DNA of 64,000 bases, taken from assembly GCA_001464575.1 (NCBI GenBank), contig LNFE01000244.1:62001-126000 (forward strand), given 5' to 3'. The position numbers and the translations under genes are program-made. The notes under the pieces were generated by a model. The model did not search any database. It was not told the DNA's origin and saw nothing but the letters and a program-made list of their open reading frames with translations. The stretch is from Acidobacteria bacterium Ga0077553 (GTDB lineage Bacteria > Acidobacteriota > Terriglobia > Bryobacterales > Bryobacteraceae). Of this stretch, positions 44,743 to 53,309 are shown in pieces. Each line of letters begins with the position of its first letter. Within the stretch, counting starts at the first letter, position 1.

Positions 44743-45939
44743 ATGCGTCTGTTACTGCTGCTTCTGCCCGCCACTTTGTTGGCTGCCGACATCTGGCCCC
44801 AATTCCGGGGTCCGGAGCGTTCCGGCGTAGCGCCGGGCAAGGCGTGGCCGGAGAACTTCGCTGGCTTGAAGCCGCTGTGGCGCGTGGATCTCGATAAAGG
44901 GTTCCCCGGCCCGGTGGTCTCCGAAGACAAGGTATTCGTGGCCGAGACCGCGAACACCGATACGGAAGTGGTCCGAGCGCTCGACCGGAAAACCGGCAAG
45001 GAGATTTGGCGGGCCTCGTGGCCCGGCAAGATCTCGGTGCCGTTCTACGCCAAGCGGAGCGGCGACTGGATTCGCGCAACCCCCTCCTTCGACGGCGAAA
45101 CGCTGTACGTTGCTGGCATGGAGGAGGTGCTCGTCGCTCTCGACGCGAAGACGGGCCGGGAACGCTGGCGCGTGGACTTCCCCAAGCGCTTTGGCACGGC
45201 GAAGCCGGAGTTTGGTTTCGCGAGTTCACCGCTCGTGGACGGCGAGGCGATCTTTGTGCAGGCCGCCAACTCGTTCGTTAAGTTGAACAAGCGGACGGGC
45301 GCAACAGTTTGGCGAATTCTGCCGGTGGCCGGTGGCGTCATGGAAAGTGGGGCTTTCTCCTCCCCCGCACTCGCGACGCTCGCCGGCCGCCGTCAGGTGT
45401 TGGTGCAGGCCCGTGTCCATCTCCACGGCGTCGATCCAGAAACCGGCGAGGTGCTCTGGACGCAGGAGGTGCCCAACTATCGCGGCATGAATATCCTGAT
45501 GCCGACGACGTTCGGCGACACCGTCTTCACCAGCACCCATCGCATCGACTCGTTCGCTTATCAGGTGTCGAAGGGCGGAGTAAAGCCGCTCTGGACCAAC
45601 AAGGCGAAGGGCTACATGTCGACCCCGGTGATTCTGGACGGGTACGCCTATCTGCATCTCACGAACCAGCGGTTCACCTGCATCAACCTGCGCAACGGAG
45701 AGACCACCTGGACGACGGAGCCGTTTGGACAGTACTGGTCCATGGCCGTGCGCAACGGCAAAATCCTCGCCCTCGACGAAGGTGGCAAGCTGCTGCTCAT
45801 TCGCGCTAACCCGGAGAAGTTCGAGCTGCTCGATTCGAAAGAGATCGCTAACACGACCACTTGGGGCCACATCGCCGTGGCGGGCGATGAGATCTTTGTC
45901 CGCGAGTTATCTGGCGTTGCTGCTTACCGCTGGAACTAG
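44743..45939 (+). CDS. Secreted PQQ-like beta-propeller protein
   Basis: 398 residues with a signal peptide (MRLLLLLLPATLLAAD). WPQFRGPERSGVAPG is the typical start of Planctomycete/Acidobacteria PQQ-repeat proteins. Blades contain VVRALDRKTGKEIWRA, LVALDAKTGRERWRV and VDPETGEVLWTQEV. It may be a structural propeller or a quinoprotein-like enzyme; no PQQ-dehydrogenase metal or Cys-Cys motif is evident. The stop shares CTAG with the convergent TIR-like gene. Confidence 0.88.
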   Translation: MRLLLLLLPATLLAADIWPQFRGPERSGVAPGKAWPENFAGLKPLWRVDLDKGFPGPVVSEDKVFVAETANTDTEVVRALDRKTGKEIWRASWPGKISVPFYAKRSGDWIRATPSFDGETLYVAGMEEVLVALDAKTGRERWRVDFPKRFGTAKPEFGFASSPLVDGEAIFVQAANSFVKLNKRTGATVWRILPVAGGVMESGAFSSPALATLAGRRQVLVQARVHLHGVDPETGEVLWTQEVPNYRGMNILMPTTFGDTVFTSTHRIDSFAYQVSKGGVKPLWTNKAKGYMSTPVILDGYAYLHLTNQRFTCINLRNGETTWTTEPFGQYWSMAVRNGKILALDEGGKLLLIRANPEKFELLDSKEIANTTTWGHIAVAGDEIFVRELSGVAAYRWN

Positions 45940-47207
45940 AACAACGAGAGCTGTTCCCCTTCGCTAACGACAGGTTTCAGCTCCCCTTCGCCGTCAATGA
46001 CCCACGCCAACTGGCGCTTGGCCAGATGGAGCGTAGCCTGGTCTCCCCTGCCTTCGGCTTCGGCCTCTAGGCGTTGCATCACAGCCACGGCGTCCAGAAC
46101 ACGATTGCCTTCTGAATAGCAATCGAACGCGGCCCGGCAAAGGTCCACCGCCTCCTCCCAGGCGCTAGCAAAGCCGAAGTCCAGGGCCGCTTCCAGCTCG
46201 TAGTCCACTTCGGCGCAGGCGGCGGGCCGGGCGCGCCAATGCCGAAAGCGGGCCAGCACCGCATCGAAATGGCGGCCCGGCAGTGCCGGGCTCACGGCTA
46301 CCGATCGCACCAGCCGGTAGCGGTCGCGCGCCGTATCGAGCAGCTCGGCGGCGTCGCCCGGAAGCGCCTGGGGCTCACCCGCAATCTCACGAGCCAAGCT
46401 GAGCGGAAAGTCCGCCGCCAGGCAAACCGACATCGCTTCAAGCAGCGGAGAATCAATCACCGGCGGCAGCCGGAACGCGTCTTCCAAATCGAGCCATTCG
46501 CCCTCGCCCAACGGCTCCGGCCCGGTAACCAAAACCGAGTGCGGCGCGCCGGGAAGCTCGAGTGGCGCGCGCAGATCGTCCAGCACCAGCAGGCTGCGAC
46601 CCGCCGGCATCCGGCGCGCAATCTCGCGCTGAATCGACTCCGCCGAACGGCGGCCGCAGCCGATCCAGATCGTCGATTGAAAATGTCCCCGCGCAGAATA
46701 GGCAAACGCCTGGGCCATCCTACTTTTGCCAGTGGCCGGCTGGCCGGTGATCCAATACACGCCGGCCCCATCCACCAGCACGGACCACAACTCCTCGGGC
46801 ACCTCCGCATGGGCCGGGGCCGCGGTGGACAGCTGCGTCCGCGGCAACAGCGACACCACCCAGCGTTCGAACGCCCGTTGGTCCGCCGGCCACCGAAAGA
46901 AGCTGCGCCGCTCAAAGACGGGCGGATACGCACGCGCTCCGCAGTGCACATATGCAATGGGCTTCGGTCCGTTGTAGTCAATCAGACCGCCCCAGAATTG
47001 GCGCGACGGCTGCGGCGGCATCGCATCCGGATGCAGCAGAACCACCACCCCGGCAGCGTCCAATCCCTCTTCCCAGGTCTCTGACACTGGCACGTCATCC
47101 GTCACGATGGAGTTCAGCCGCAACTCTGGGAAGCGCTCCAGCCGCGGGCGGACCAGCGCCTCCGCGGCGGAGGCCCCGCATAGGCTGAGAACCGGAGGAA
47201 CAGACAT
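45936..47207 (-). CDS. TIR-like domain plus STAND-type P-loop ATPase
   Basis: 423 residues from the ATG at 47207; a GTG six codons earlier is also possible. Residues 1-125 alternate strand and helix (VLSLCG, DAAGVVVLLHPDA, PKPIAYVHCGARAYPPVFE, FFRWPADQRAFERWVVSLLP), like a TIR or related nucleotide-signalling fold. The catalytic Glu expected after the SxW element is not evident (SRQFWGGLID). Next, ITGQPATGKSRMAQAF is a Walker A near 160 and SLLVLDD a Walker B near 210, as in NB-ARC/STAND switches. The helical C-terminus is not a clear repeat. Possibly a defence or stress switch; function not known. Confidence 0.6.
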   Translation of the reverse strand: MSVPPVLSLCGASAAEALVRPRLERFPELRLNSIVTDDVPVSETWEEGLDAAGVVVLLHPDAMPPQPSRQFWGGLIDYNGPKPIAYVHCGARAYPPVFERRSFFRWPADQRAFERWVVSLLPRTQLSTAAPAHAEVPEELWSVLVDGAGVYWITGQPATGKSRMAQAFAYSARGHFQSTIWIGCGRRSAESIQREIARRMPAGRSLLVLDDLRAPLELPGAPHSVLVTGPEPLGEGEWLDLEDAFRLPPVIDSPLLEAMSVCLAADFPLSLAREIAGEPQALPGDAAELLDTARDRYRLVRSVAVSPALPGRHFDAVLARFRHWRARPAACAEVDYELEAALDFGFASAWEEAVDLCRAAFDCYSEGNRVLDAVAVMQRLEAEAEGRGDQATLHLAKRQLAWVIDGEGELKPVVSEGEQLSLF

Positions 47208-47238
47208 CCTCTTAGTTTCCCGCACCCATCCGATTGCT

Positions 47239-47244
47239 TACAAT
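47239..47244 (+). promoter_or_regulatory. -10 element TACAAT, leaderless arrangement
   Basis: TACAAT ends 6 bases before the ATG of the metallo-beta-lactamase gene at 47251. Confidence 0.5.
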
Positions 47245-47250
47245 CGCGGT

Positions 47251-48186
47251 ATGCTTCGCCGAAACCTCCTTGCCCTTCCGCTGGCCGCCTTCGCCCAATC
47301 GCCCGGCCGGAAAGTGAAGTCGCTCCAGATCCGGATTCTTTCCACCATGCTGGCCGATGCCGGGATTGGCGAATGGGGCTTCGCCGCGATGGTCGAAGTG
47401 GATGGCCAGCGGATCCTGTTCGACGCCGGTACCCGGCCGGACACGGTGCTCGAAAACGCGAAGACGCTGAAGGTCGATCTCGCGGTCGACGAGATGATGC
47501 TCAGCCACTTCCATGGCGACCACAATGGCGGCCTGCTAACGCTGCGCAAGGCCATGGCCCCGAAGCTCGGCCGTTGCTACGTCGGCGAAGGCATCTTCCT
47601 GCCGCGGCGCGCGAGCCAGTTCGACGAGCGCGAAGGCAATGCCACCCTGCTGCTAAAACCGGCCTACGAAGCCTCCGGGGGCAAGTTCGTTTTGATCGAA
47701 AAGCCCACTGAAATCCATCCCGGCGTGTGGCTCACTGGCCCCGTGCCGCGCAAGCACCCGGAGCGGAATTGGAGCGGATCCAGCCGCATCGTCACCGCAA
47801 AGGGGCAGATCGAAGACACCGTGCCCGAGGACATGTCGATGGTCTTCGATACCGAAGCAGGCTTAGTGGTCCTCTCCGGCTGCGGCCATTCCGGTATCAT
47901 CAACACACTCGAACACGCGCGAGCGTCCATCCGGCAGGCTCCGATTCATGCCGCGATCGGCGGGTTTCATCTGTTCGACGCCAATGACCAGACGCTCGCC
48001 TGGACGGCAGGCAAACTCCGCGAGTTCGGCCTCGCGAATTTCGTCGGCTCCCACTGCACGGGCATCGAACCCGTTTATCAGTTCCGCGAGCGCGTCGGAC
48101 TGGGCCGGAAACACAGTATCGTCGGGGCTGTCGGCGCGGGCTTCGATCTCGCCAAAGGCATCCTGCCGGGGCGACTGGCGCGGTGA
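47251..48186 (+). CDS. Exported metallo-beta-lactamase-fold hydrolase
   Basis: 311 residues from the ATG at 47251 (MLRRNLLALPLAAFAQ signal); the track ORF starts inside the divergent gene. MBL metal motif LSHFHGDHNGG at 84-93, later His in LSGCGHSGI near 210 and IGGFHLF near 240, and GSHCTG near 270. The pattern LSGCGHxGI resembles the 7,8-dihydropterin-6-methyl-4-(beta-D-ribofuranosyl)aminobenzene phosphate synthase-like group. It overlaps the phosphodiesterase gene by 4 bases (GTGA). Confidence 0.87.
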   Translation: MLRRNLLALPLAAFAQSPGRKVKSLQIRILSTMLADAGIGEWGFAAMVEVDGQRILFDAGTRPDTVLENAKTLKVDLAVDEMMLSHFHGDHNGGLLTLRKAMAPKLGRCYVGEGIFLPRRASQFDEREGNATLLLKPAYEASGGKFVLIEKPTEIHPGVWLTGPVPRKHPERNWSGSSRIVTAKGQIEDTVPEDMSMVFDTEAGLVVLSGCGHSGIINTLEHARASIRQAPIHAAIGGFHLFDANDQTLAWTAGKLREFGLANFVGSHCTGIEPVYQFRERVGLGRKHSIVGAVGAGFDLAKGILPGRLAR

Positions 48187-49811
48187 ACCGGTGGGTCGCG
48201 TGTGTCGCGCTGCTGACCCAAGCCGCCTTTGCCGACACCGTTTTCGTTTTCTCACTCGATGGCTTGGGCCATGAACTCTTCAAAACCGCGCCTTTGAAGA
48301 CCCTGCAGCGCCTCGCCGCAAAAGGCGCGCAGGCCGATGGCATCCAACCGGCGTTTCCCAGCACCACCGCCAATTCTCACGCGGCGCTCTGGACCGGCGC
48401 TTATGGCGACGTGTCCGGCATCTCGGCGAATAGCCAGCCTAGGTTGCCGCGCAAAGATCATACGTTTCGGGAACGCAACAACGGCTACCGCGCGGATCAG
48501 TTGACCGCCGAGCCCATCTGGGTTACCGCCGCGCGGCAGGGCGTTTCGGCCGTCGTCTACCAAGCGCCGCAGGTGTTTCCGTTTGGTCCGGCGAATACCC
48601 ACGCGAAGGCGGTCACCCTGAACGGCTATCAGACCCGGCAGGTGGCGCCGCACCAGGTGCTCAAGCGGAGCGATCTGCAGTTTACTTCGGCCACGGACTT
48701 CCACTTCCAGCACGGGCCGATCACGCTGCGCGGCACTTTGACAGCCACGGGCTTACGGATCGGAGGCATCGACGTCAAGGCGGCGTCGGCGGAGACGGCC
48801 CTCGTTGGCTCCCGGCCACTGGCGCGGCATTTCAGCGCGGGCCTGTACTTAGCCGATCCGGTGCCTGCGGTGATCTACTTCCGGCTCTTTGCGTATACGA
48901 AGGACGACCTGCTGCTGTACGTCTCGCCGGCGCAGGAGATGGGCATCAGCCAGGGCGACGCGCGGCTGCTTTTGAAGGCGGCGGGCGGCTTCATCGGCAA
49001 CGCTTACAACGGCCCGTTGCTGAACGATTGGCAGGCCATGGAGACGACCGAACTGCTCACGCGGCAGAACCTGGCCCACACGGCCTGGCTGCAGCGGCAC
49101 TACCAGCCGGGCCTCTTCATCGGCTACCTGCCGGTGGCCGACGAGTTGGGGCACCGGTACGCGGGCTTACAAAGCACCGGAGACGAGACCGCCATCCGGG
49201 CGCTGGCGTGGGGCTTCGGCATCATCGAACGTTGGTCCCAGGGCGTCGCGAAATTGGTGGGCCGGCGCGACCACCTGGTCATCACGGCGGACCACGGCAT
49301 GACGCCGGTGGCCAAGGCCGTCAACGTGAATGAGATCCTGCGGCGAGCCGGCCTGGGCAGCACCGCCGTGCATATCTATAACTCCGTGCTGCTGAACACG
49401 GCCGATTGGAAGGGCGGCACCGTAACTGATCGCCTCGCGACCCGGACCCGCGTGCAAGCGGCGTTGGCGGCTTACGACGTGTTCACCGGCTTCTATACGC
49501 CCGAAGAGCACGGCGTCCGGTATGGCATCGGTGGAGCCACGGCCAGCGACCTCTACTTCGATCTGAAGCCCGGCTACACGGTGCGCGAGCAGGTGGGCGA
49601 GGTGTTCCCGCTGCTCGAAAAACCAGTGGGCGTGCACGGCTTCCGGCCCGATCGCAGCGATATGCTCGCCACGCTCTTCGTCACCGGCCCCCGCCTGCGG
49701 CCGGGCACGAAGTGGCCCCGGCTGCGGTCGATTGATGTCGCCCCGCTCGTGACCACCCTGCTTGGCATAGCTCCGCCGCGGGATGCCCGCGGCCAGAGCC
49801 CTATGCGGTGA
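48183..49811 (+). CDS. Secreted alkaline-phosphatase-superfamily phosphodiesterase
   Basis: 542 residues with a GTG start and signal peptide (VACVALLTQAAFAD). Nucleotide pyrophosphatase/phosphodiesterase fold: FVFSLDGLGHE near 25, nucleophile Thr in AFPSTTANSHAALWTG near 58, PVADELGHRYAG near 320, and VITADHGMTP near 362. It probably cleaves phosphodiester or phosphomonoester bonds outside the cytoplasm. Coupled to the upstream MBL hydrolase. The 3' end overlaps the convergent aldolase by 11 bases. Confidence 0.86.
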   Translation: MNRWVACVALLTQAAFADTVFVFSLDGLGHELFKTAPLKTLQRLAAKGAQADGIQPAFPSTTANSHAALWTGAYGDVSGISANSQPRLPRKDHTFRERNNGYRADQLTAEPIWVTAARQGVSAVVYQAPQVFPFGPANTHAKAVTLNGYQTRQVAPHQVLKRSDLQFTSATDFHFQHGPITLRGTLTATGLRIGGIDVKAASAETALVGSRPLARHFSAGLYLADPVPAVIYFRLFAYTKDDLLLYVSPAQEMGISQGDARLLLKAAGGFIGNAYNGPLLNDWQAMETTELLTRQNLAHTAWLQRHYQPGLFIGYLPVADELGHRYAGLQSTGDETAIRALAWGFGIIERWSQGVAKLVGRRDHLVITADHGMTPVAKAVNVNEILRRAGLGSTAVHIYNSVLLNTADWKGGTVTDRLATRTRVQAALAAYDVFTGFYTPEEHGVRYGIGGATASDLYFDLKPGYTVREQVGEVFPLLEKPVGVHGFRPDRSDMLATLFVTGPRLRPGTKWPRLRSIDVAPLVTTLLGIAPPRDARGQSPMR

Positions 49812-50619
49812 ACGCTTCGCCCGACGGCGCGGCTGGTTCGACGCCCGTTTCGAGCGCCTTCAACTTGGCGAGATTCGCCTTAATGCCGTTGACGCCATCG
49901 AAGTACAAGTTGCCGAAGTTGATGTAGCGGTAGCCCTGCTTCCACGCCTTCGCCGCGGCTTCGTAGCTACCGAGGGCGATGCCGGCCGTCTTGCCGTACT
50001 TCGTCACGCGCGCCGGGAACTCAGCCAAAAACTTCTGCACGTCCGGATGGCCGATCTCGCCGATGTGCCCCAGGGCCGCCGAAAGATCCATCGGCCCGGC
50101 CAGCACGACATCGACGCCTTCCACCTGCGCGATCGCCTCCACCTGCTCCACGGCCGACGGTGACTCCACCTGCACCACCACCAACGTTTCGTCGTTCGCG
50201 TAGGGCAGATAGTCGCTCCACTCGATGTCGTTATAGAAGGTCCACATCGGCGAAATGCCGCGGGTGCCCAGCGGCGGATACTTGGCATATTGCACGGCCA
50301 AGCGCGCCTGTTCCGCGTTGTCGATCTGCGGGATCATCACGGCCTGCGCGCCAATGTCGAGCGCCTTCTTCATCAGGCTCGGGTCGAGGCCCGCGATGCG
50401 GACCATCGGCATGGAGCCGGACTGCCGGATCAGCGGCGGCAGTAGTTCAATCGACTCGGAGGCGTAGCTCGAATGCTCTGTATCAATCCAGACCCAATCA
50501 ACGCCGGTGGTGGCGGTCAACTTCGCCGCCAGCGGCGTGGGGCCCATCGTGGCTGAGCCCCAGGCGGTTCCGCCCGCGGCCAGCAACTTCTTCACTTTGT
50601 TCTCAAAAGGTTTAGACAA
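49801..50619 (-). CDS. HpcH/HpaI-family aldolase (GarL/RhmA-like)
   Basis: 272 residues with a TTG start that overlaps the upstream gene by 8 bases. Class II aldolase/citrate-lyase barrel: WVWIDTEHSSYA near 42, MVRIAGLDPSLMKKALDIGAQAVMIPQI near 72-100, VQVESPSAVEQVEAIAQVEGVDVVLAGPMDLS near 150-180. The family cleaves 2-keto-3-deoxy sugar acids; GarL splits the product of galactarate dehydratase. The link to garD (6.5 kb away) is inference. Confidence 0.88.
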   Translation of the reverse strand: MSKPFENKVKKLLAAGGTAWGSATMGPTPLAAKLTATTGVDWVWIDTEHSSYASESIELLPPLIRQSGSMPMVRIAGLDPSLMKKALDIGAQAVMIPQIDNAEQARLAVQYAKYPPLGTRGISPMWTFYNDIEWSDYLPYANDETLVVVQVESPSAVEQVEAIAQVEGVDVVLAGPMDLSAALGHIGEIGHPDVQKFLAEFPARVTKYGKTAGIALGSYEAAAKAWKQGYRYINFGNLYFDGVNGIKANLAKLKALETGVEPAAPSGEAFTA

Positions 50620-51586
50620 CCGGCACCATTCCCATAAAAGATTGCAAGGTTACGAACTCCGAGGTTACATCAAGTGTCACGCTATCGGCCTCGGCCGTAG
50701 CGCCGCCGTAGACGCCGGTGGCGAGCCACGAGCCGTCATCGTTTTGCAGGGCGATCAGGCCGGCCGACACATGGTGGACCAGCTCCAGATCTTCGGCGGC
50801 CCGGGTCCTGCGATAGGCCCACGCCGCGCCCCAGCCCACCTTACCGCTCTGCGGCGTGCGGTAGCGGTCCGGCCCACAGTGCGTCGAGGCGTGCAGAAAC
50901 TGCCGGGCCAAGGTCAGCCAATGGGCCTCTCCCGTCGCGCCCGCCAGCGAGGTGAGCAGCGCGGCGCTGATGCCGTATTGGAAGTACCACTGTCGCGGCT
51001 TGGTTGGATCGACGAGGCAGCCGCTGGCGTCGGCCTCCGGATACTCGGTCACCAACCCGTTCCGCCAACTCGTATAGAGCCCCTTCGTGATGTCGGGCTG
51101 CGCGCGCCACAAAGTTTCAAGCCAACCGCCGGCGGCGATGGCCAGCTCCAGGTTCCCCGCCCACAGGCAGGCCAGTCCGGCCATGCTGGTCGTCATGATC
51201 TCTTCGGTGGACCGCGCCTCATCGGCGAAGAAGCCGCCCGAAGCGGGGTTGTGATATTTGGCGATGAAGTGGGCCAGTTGCCGGGCGAGATCGAAGCGGC
51301 CAGCCATCATGGCGGCGCAGCAGATCCAGGCGTGGGGGTAGGTGCGGTAGATGTGCAGCCACGGCATGCCGGTGCCATCGAGGTCGCCGCCCGAGCGGAG
51401 ATAGTTGGCTTCCACGTAGTCGAGTACGCGGTTAGCCTCGCGCGTCTTGCCGTGCACCAGGAGCGCCGCCGGCGTCTTGTAATAAGCCCGCAGATCGTCG
51501 CCGCCGCGGAACGATCCGTCCGGCTGCAACTGTTCGAGAAGCCATCCGCATCCGCGCGAAGCCGACTCCCAAGCTGTCTGTTTCAA
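50612..51586 (-). CDS. Alpha/alpha-toroid protein of unknown function
   Basis: 324 residues. I place the start at a TTG (51586) preceded by AGGGGGC, because the track ORF (to 52261) continues antisense through the deacylase gene. Helical repeats with GCGWLLEQLQPDGSFRGGDD, KYHNPASGGFFADE, CLVDPTKPRQWYFQYGI and HVSAGLIALQNDDGSWL resemble (alpha/alpha)6 barrels of terpene cyclases, prenyltransferases and glycoside hydrolases. No catalytic DxDD or zinc motif is clear. It is cotranscribed with the aldolase, so a carbohydrate-related role is plausible. Confidence 0.65.
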   Translation of the reverse strand: MKQTAWESASRGCGWLLEQLQPDGSFRGGDDLRAYYKTPAALLVHGKTREANRVLDYVEANYLRSGGDLDGTGMPWLHIYRTYPHAWICCAAMMAGRFDLARQLAHFIAKYHNPASGGFFADEARSTEEIMTTSMAGLACLWAGNLELAIAAGGWLETLWRAQPDITKGLYTSWRNGLVTEYPEADASGCLVDPTKPRQWYFQYGISAALLTSLAGATGEAHWLTLARQFLHASTHCGPDRYRTPQSGKVGWGAAWAYRRTRAAEDLELVHHVSAGLIALQNDDGSWLATGVYGGATAEADSVTLDVTSEFVTLQSFMGMVPVV

Positions 51587-51631
51587 TCTTGCTGCCCCCT
51601 TGTCACAAAGTGCTATTGTACGAGTTTCGCG

Positions 51632-52555
51632 ATGCTCTCCCTGCCGCTTGAACCGGGTCTGCACCGGCTCCGCTCTCCTCATGACATTCCGACCCTCGTC
51701 GTACACGGCGCAAAGGCCGGGCCCACGCTGCTGGTCTCCGCCGGGGTGCATGGCGACGAGTACGAAGGCGTCCGCGCGATCTTCGAAACCGTTGAGTCGC
51801 TCGACGCCCACGCACTGCGCGGCACGCTGGTGACGGTGCCGATTCTGAACTATCCGGCCCATCGCGCCGTGACGCGGAACCATCCCGCCGACGACGGCAA
51901 CCTGGCCCGCCAGTTCCCCGGCCGGGCCGACGGCACCCCGAGCGAACAGCTCGCCTTCGCCTTCGATACCGAGTTCCTGCCCCTCGCCGACTTCTATCTC
52001 GATCTGCACAGCGGCGGCATCCGCTTCGCCATGCCGTCCATGGCCGGCTACGAAGCTGCGGACTCGCGTGGCCGCTCCGCCGCGGAAGCCTTTGGCGCGC
52101 CGGTGATCTGGGGTCATCCGGTGATTGAACCCGGCCGGACGATCTCGGCGGCGCGCGCCCGCGGCATTCCGTTTCTCTATACCGAAGCCCGCGGAGCGGG
52201 CCGAATCCATCCCGACGATCTGCAGATGATGCGGCGCGGCGCGATGAACCTGATGCGGCATCTCGGGATGCTCGATGGCCTTCCCGAGATCCCCGCTCCA
52301 CCGCTGCGGTTGCAGGGAATCGGCAATACGGATGAAGGGGTGACCGCTACGGCCGATGGATTTTGGATGCCCTCCGTTGCCCTACTCGAACCAGTCCGCG
52401 CGGGTCAGCCGATCGGACGAATTGTGAACGAGCTCGGCGAAGTACTGGCCATTCCCGAAGCCCCCGCCGATGGTCTCGTCGGATTGCTGCGCGAGTTGCC
52501 GGCCGTCTCGGCGGGCGATGTTCTGATTCTGGTCGCCGCCCGGGAGGATGCCTGA
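51632..52555 (+). CDS. Succinylglutamate desuccinylase/aspartoacylase-family deacylase
   Basis: 307 residues from the ATG at 51632; the track ORF start at 50507 is an antisense extension. Zinc carboxypeptidase-like fold: SAGVHGDEYEG (His40 and Glu43 as zinc ligands), FPGRADGTPSEQLAF, and DFYLDLHSGG with the third ligand. The family removes N-acyl groups from amino acids, for example AstE, AspA and DoeB. It leads a six-gene operon. A TATTGT hexamer is 12 bases upstream of the ATG. Confidence 0.88.
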   Translation: MLSLPLEPGLHRLRSPHDIPTLVVHGAKAGPTLLVSAGVHGDEYEGVRAIFETVESLDAHALRGTLVTVPILNYPAHRAVTRNHPADDGNLARQFPGRADGTPSEQLAFAFDTEFLPLADFYLDLHSGGIRFAMPSMAGYEAADSRGRSAAEAFGAPVIWGHPVIEPGRTISAARARGIPFLYTEARGAGRIHPDDLQMMRRGAMNLMRHLGMLDGLPEIPAPPLRLQGIGNTDEGVTATADGFWMPSVALLEPVRAGQPIGRIVNELGEVLAIPEAPADGLVGLLRELPAVSAGDVLILVAAREDA

Positions 52556-52559
52556 TCCC

Positions 52560-53309
52560 ATGCGCATCTCGCCATCATTGGCTATCGTGGGCAGCGGCCA
52601 GTTCGGGCTCAGCAGCCGCTTCGATTGCCACCTGTACGCCGTGCAAGCGCCCGAAGGTGTCGTGCTGTTCGATGCCGGTAGCGGCTTGAAACACGATGTC
52701 GTCCTGGCCCATCTGCGAAACGAGTTCGCCGATCTTTCACGCGGCGCCATCGTCGTTACCCACGCCCATCCCGACCACGTCTGCGGCCTCGCCGCGCTGG
52801 CGGGCGCGTTGGGCTGGCCCGTATATGCCTCGGCGCAGGCGAAGCAAATCATCGAGAGCGGAGACGAAGCCGCGGCGGGCCTGGTGGTCACGCGCGCCAT
52901 GGGCGGCTACCCGCCGGATCTGCGCCTCGCGCCCTGCTCCATCGAAGGCATATACGAAGACGGTGTGCCGCTGCACCTCTGCGGCCTTTCGCTCACGCCC
53001 ATCGCCGTCCGCGGCCACTCGCCGGATAGCTTCGTCTTCCTCTGCCAACTCGATGGCCTGCGCACGCTCTTCTCGGCCGACGTGGTCTTCTACGGCGGCG
53101 TGCTGGGGCTCATCAACGTCGACGGCTCCGACCTGGCCGGCTATCGCGCCGACTTGCCTAAGCTCGCGCCGCTCAGCGTCGAAGCGCTGCTGCCCGCGCA
53201 CGGCCTCTTCACGCTACGCTTCGGCCAGCGGCATATCGATACGGCGCTCACACAACTCGCCAAAGGCTTCGTCCCCCGCATGGTCGGCCAGGGAGACCTA
53301 ATCCTTTGA
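52560..53309 (+). CDS. Metallo-beta-lactamase-fold hydrolase
   Basis: 249 residues from the ATG at 52560, chosen because GGAGG lies 12 bases upstream, whereas the track ATG at 52548 touches it. VVTHAHPDHVCGL at about 66-78 is the HxHxDH metal site; further ligands in RGHSPDSFVF and FSADVVFYGG. No signal peptide, so cytosolic. Second gene of the catabolic operon; may hydrolyse a lactone, thioester or related intermediate (inference). Confidence 0.85.
   Translation: MRISPSLAIVGSGQFGLSSRFDCHLYAVQAPEGVVLFDAGSGLKHDVVLAHLRNEFADLSRGAIVVTHAHPDHVCGLAALAGALGWPVYASAQAKQIIESGDEAAAGLVVTRAMGGYPPDLRLAPCSIEGIYEDGVPLHLCGLSLTPIAVRGHSPDSFVFLCQLDGLRTLFSADVVFYGGVLGLINVDGSDLAGYRADLPKLAPLSVEALLPAHGLFTLRFGQRHIDTALTQLAKGFVPRMVGQGDLIL

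Noticed and set aside
50507-51631. N-terminal extension of the deacylase ORF
   Set aside because: It runs antisense to the toroid and aldolase genes; the ATG at 51632 gives the normal family length.
51587-52261. N-terminal extension of the toroid-protein ORF
   Set aside because: It is antisense to the deacylase; the domain begins near 51586.
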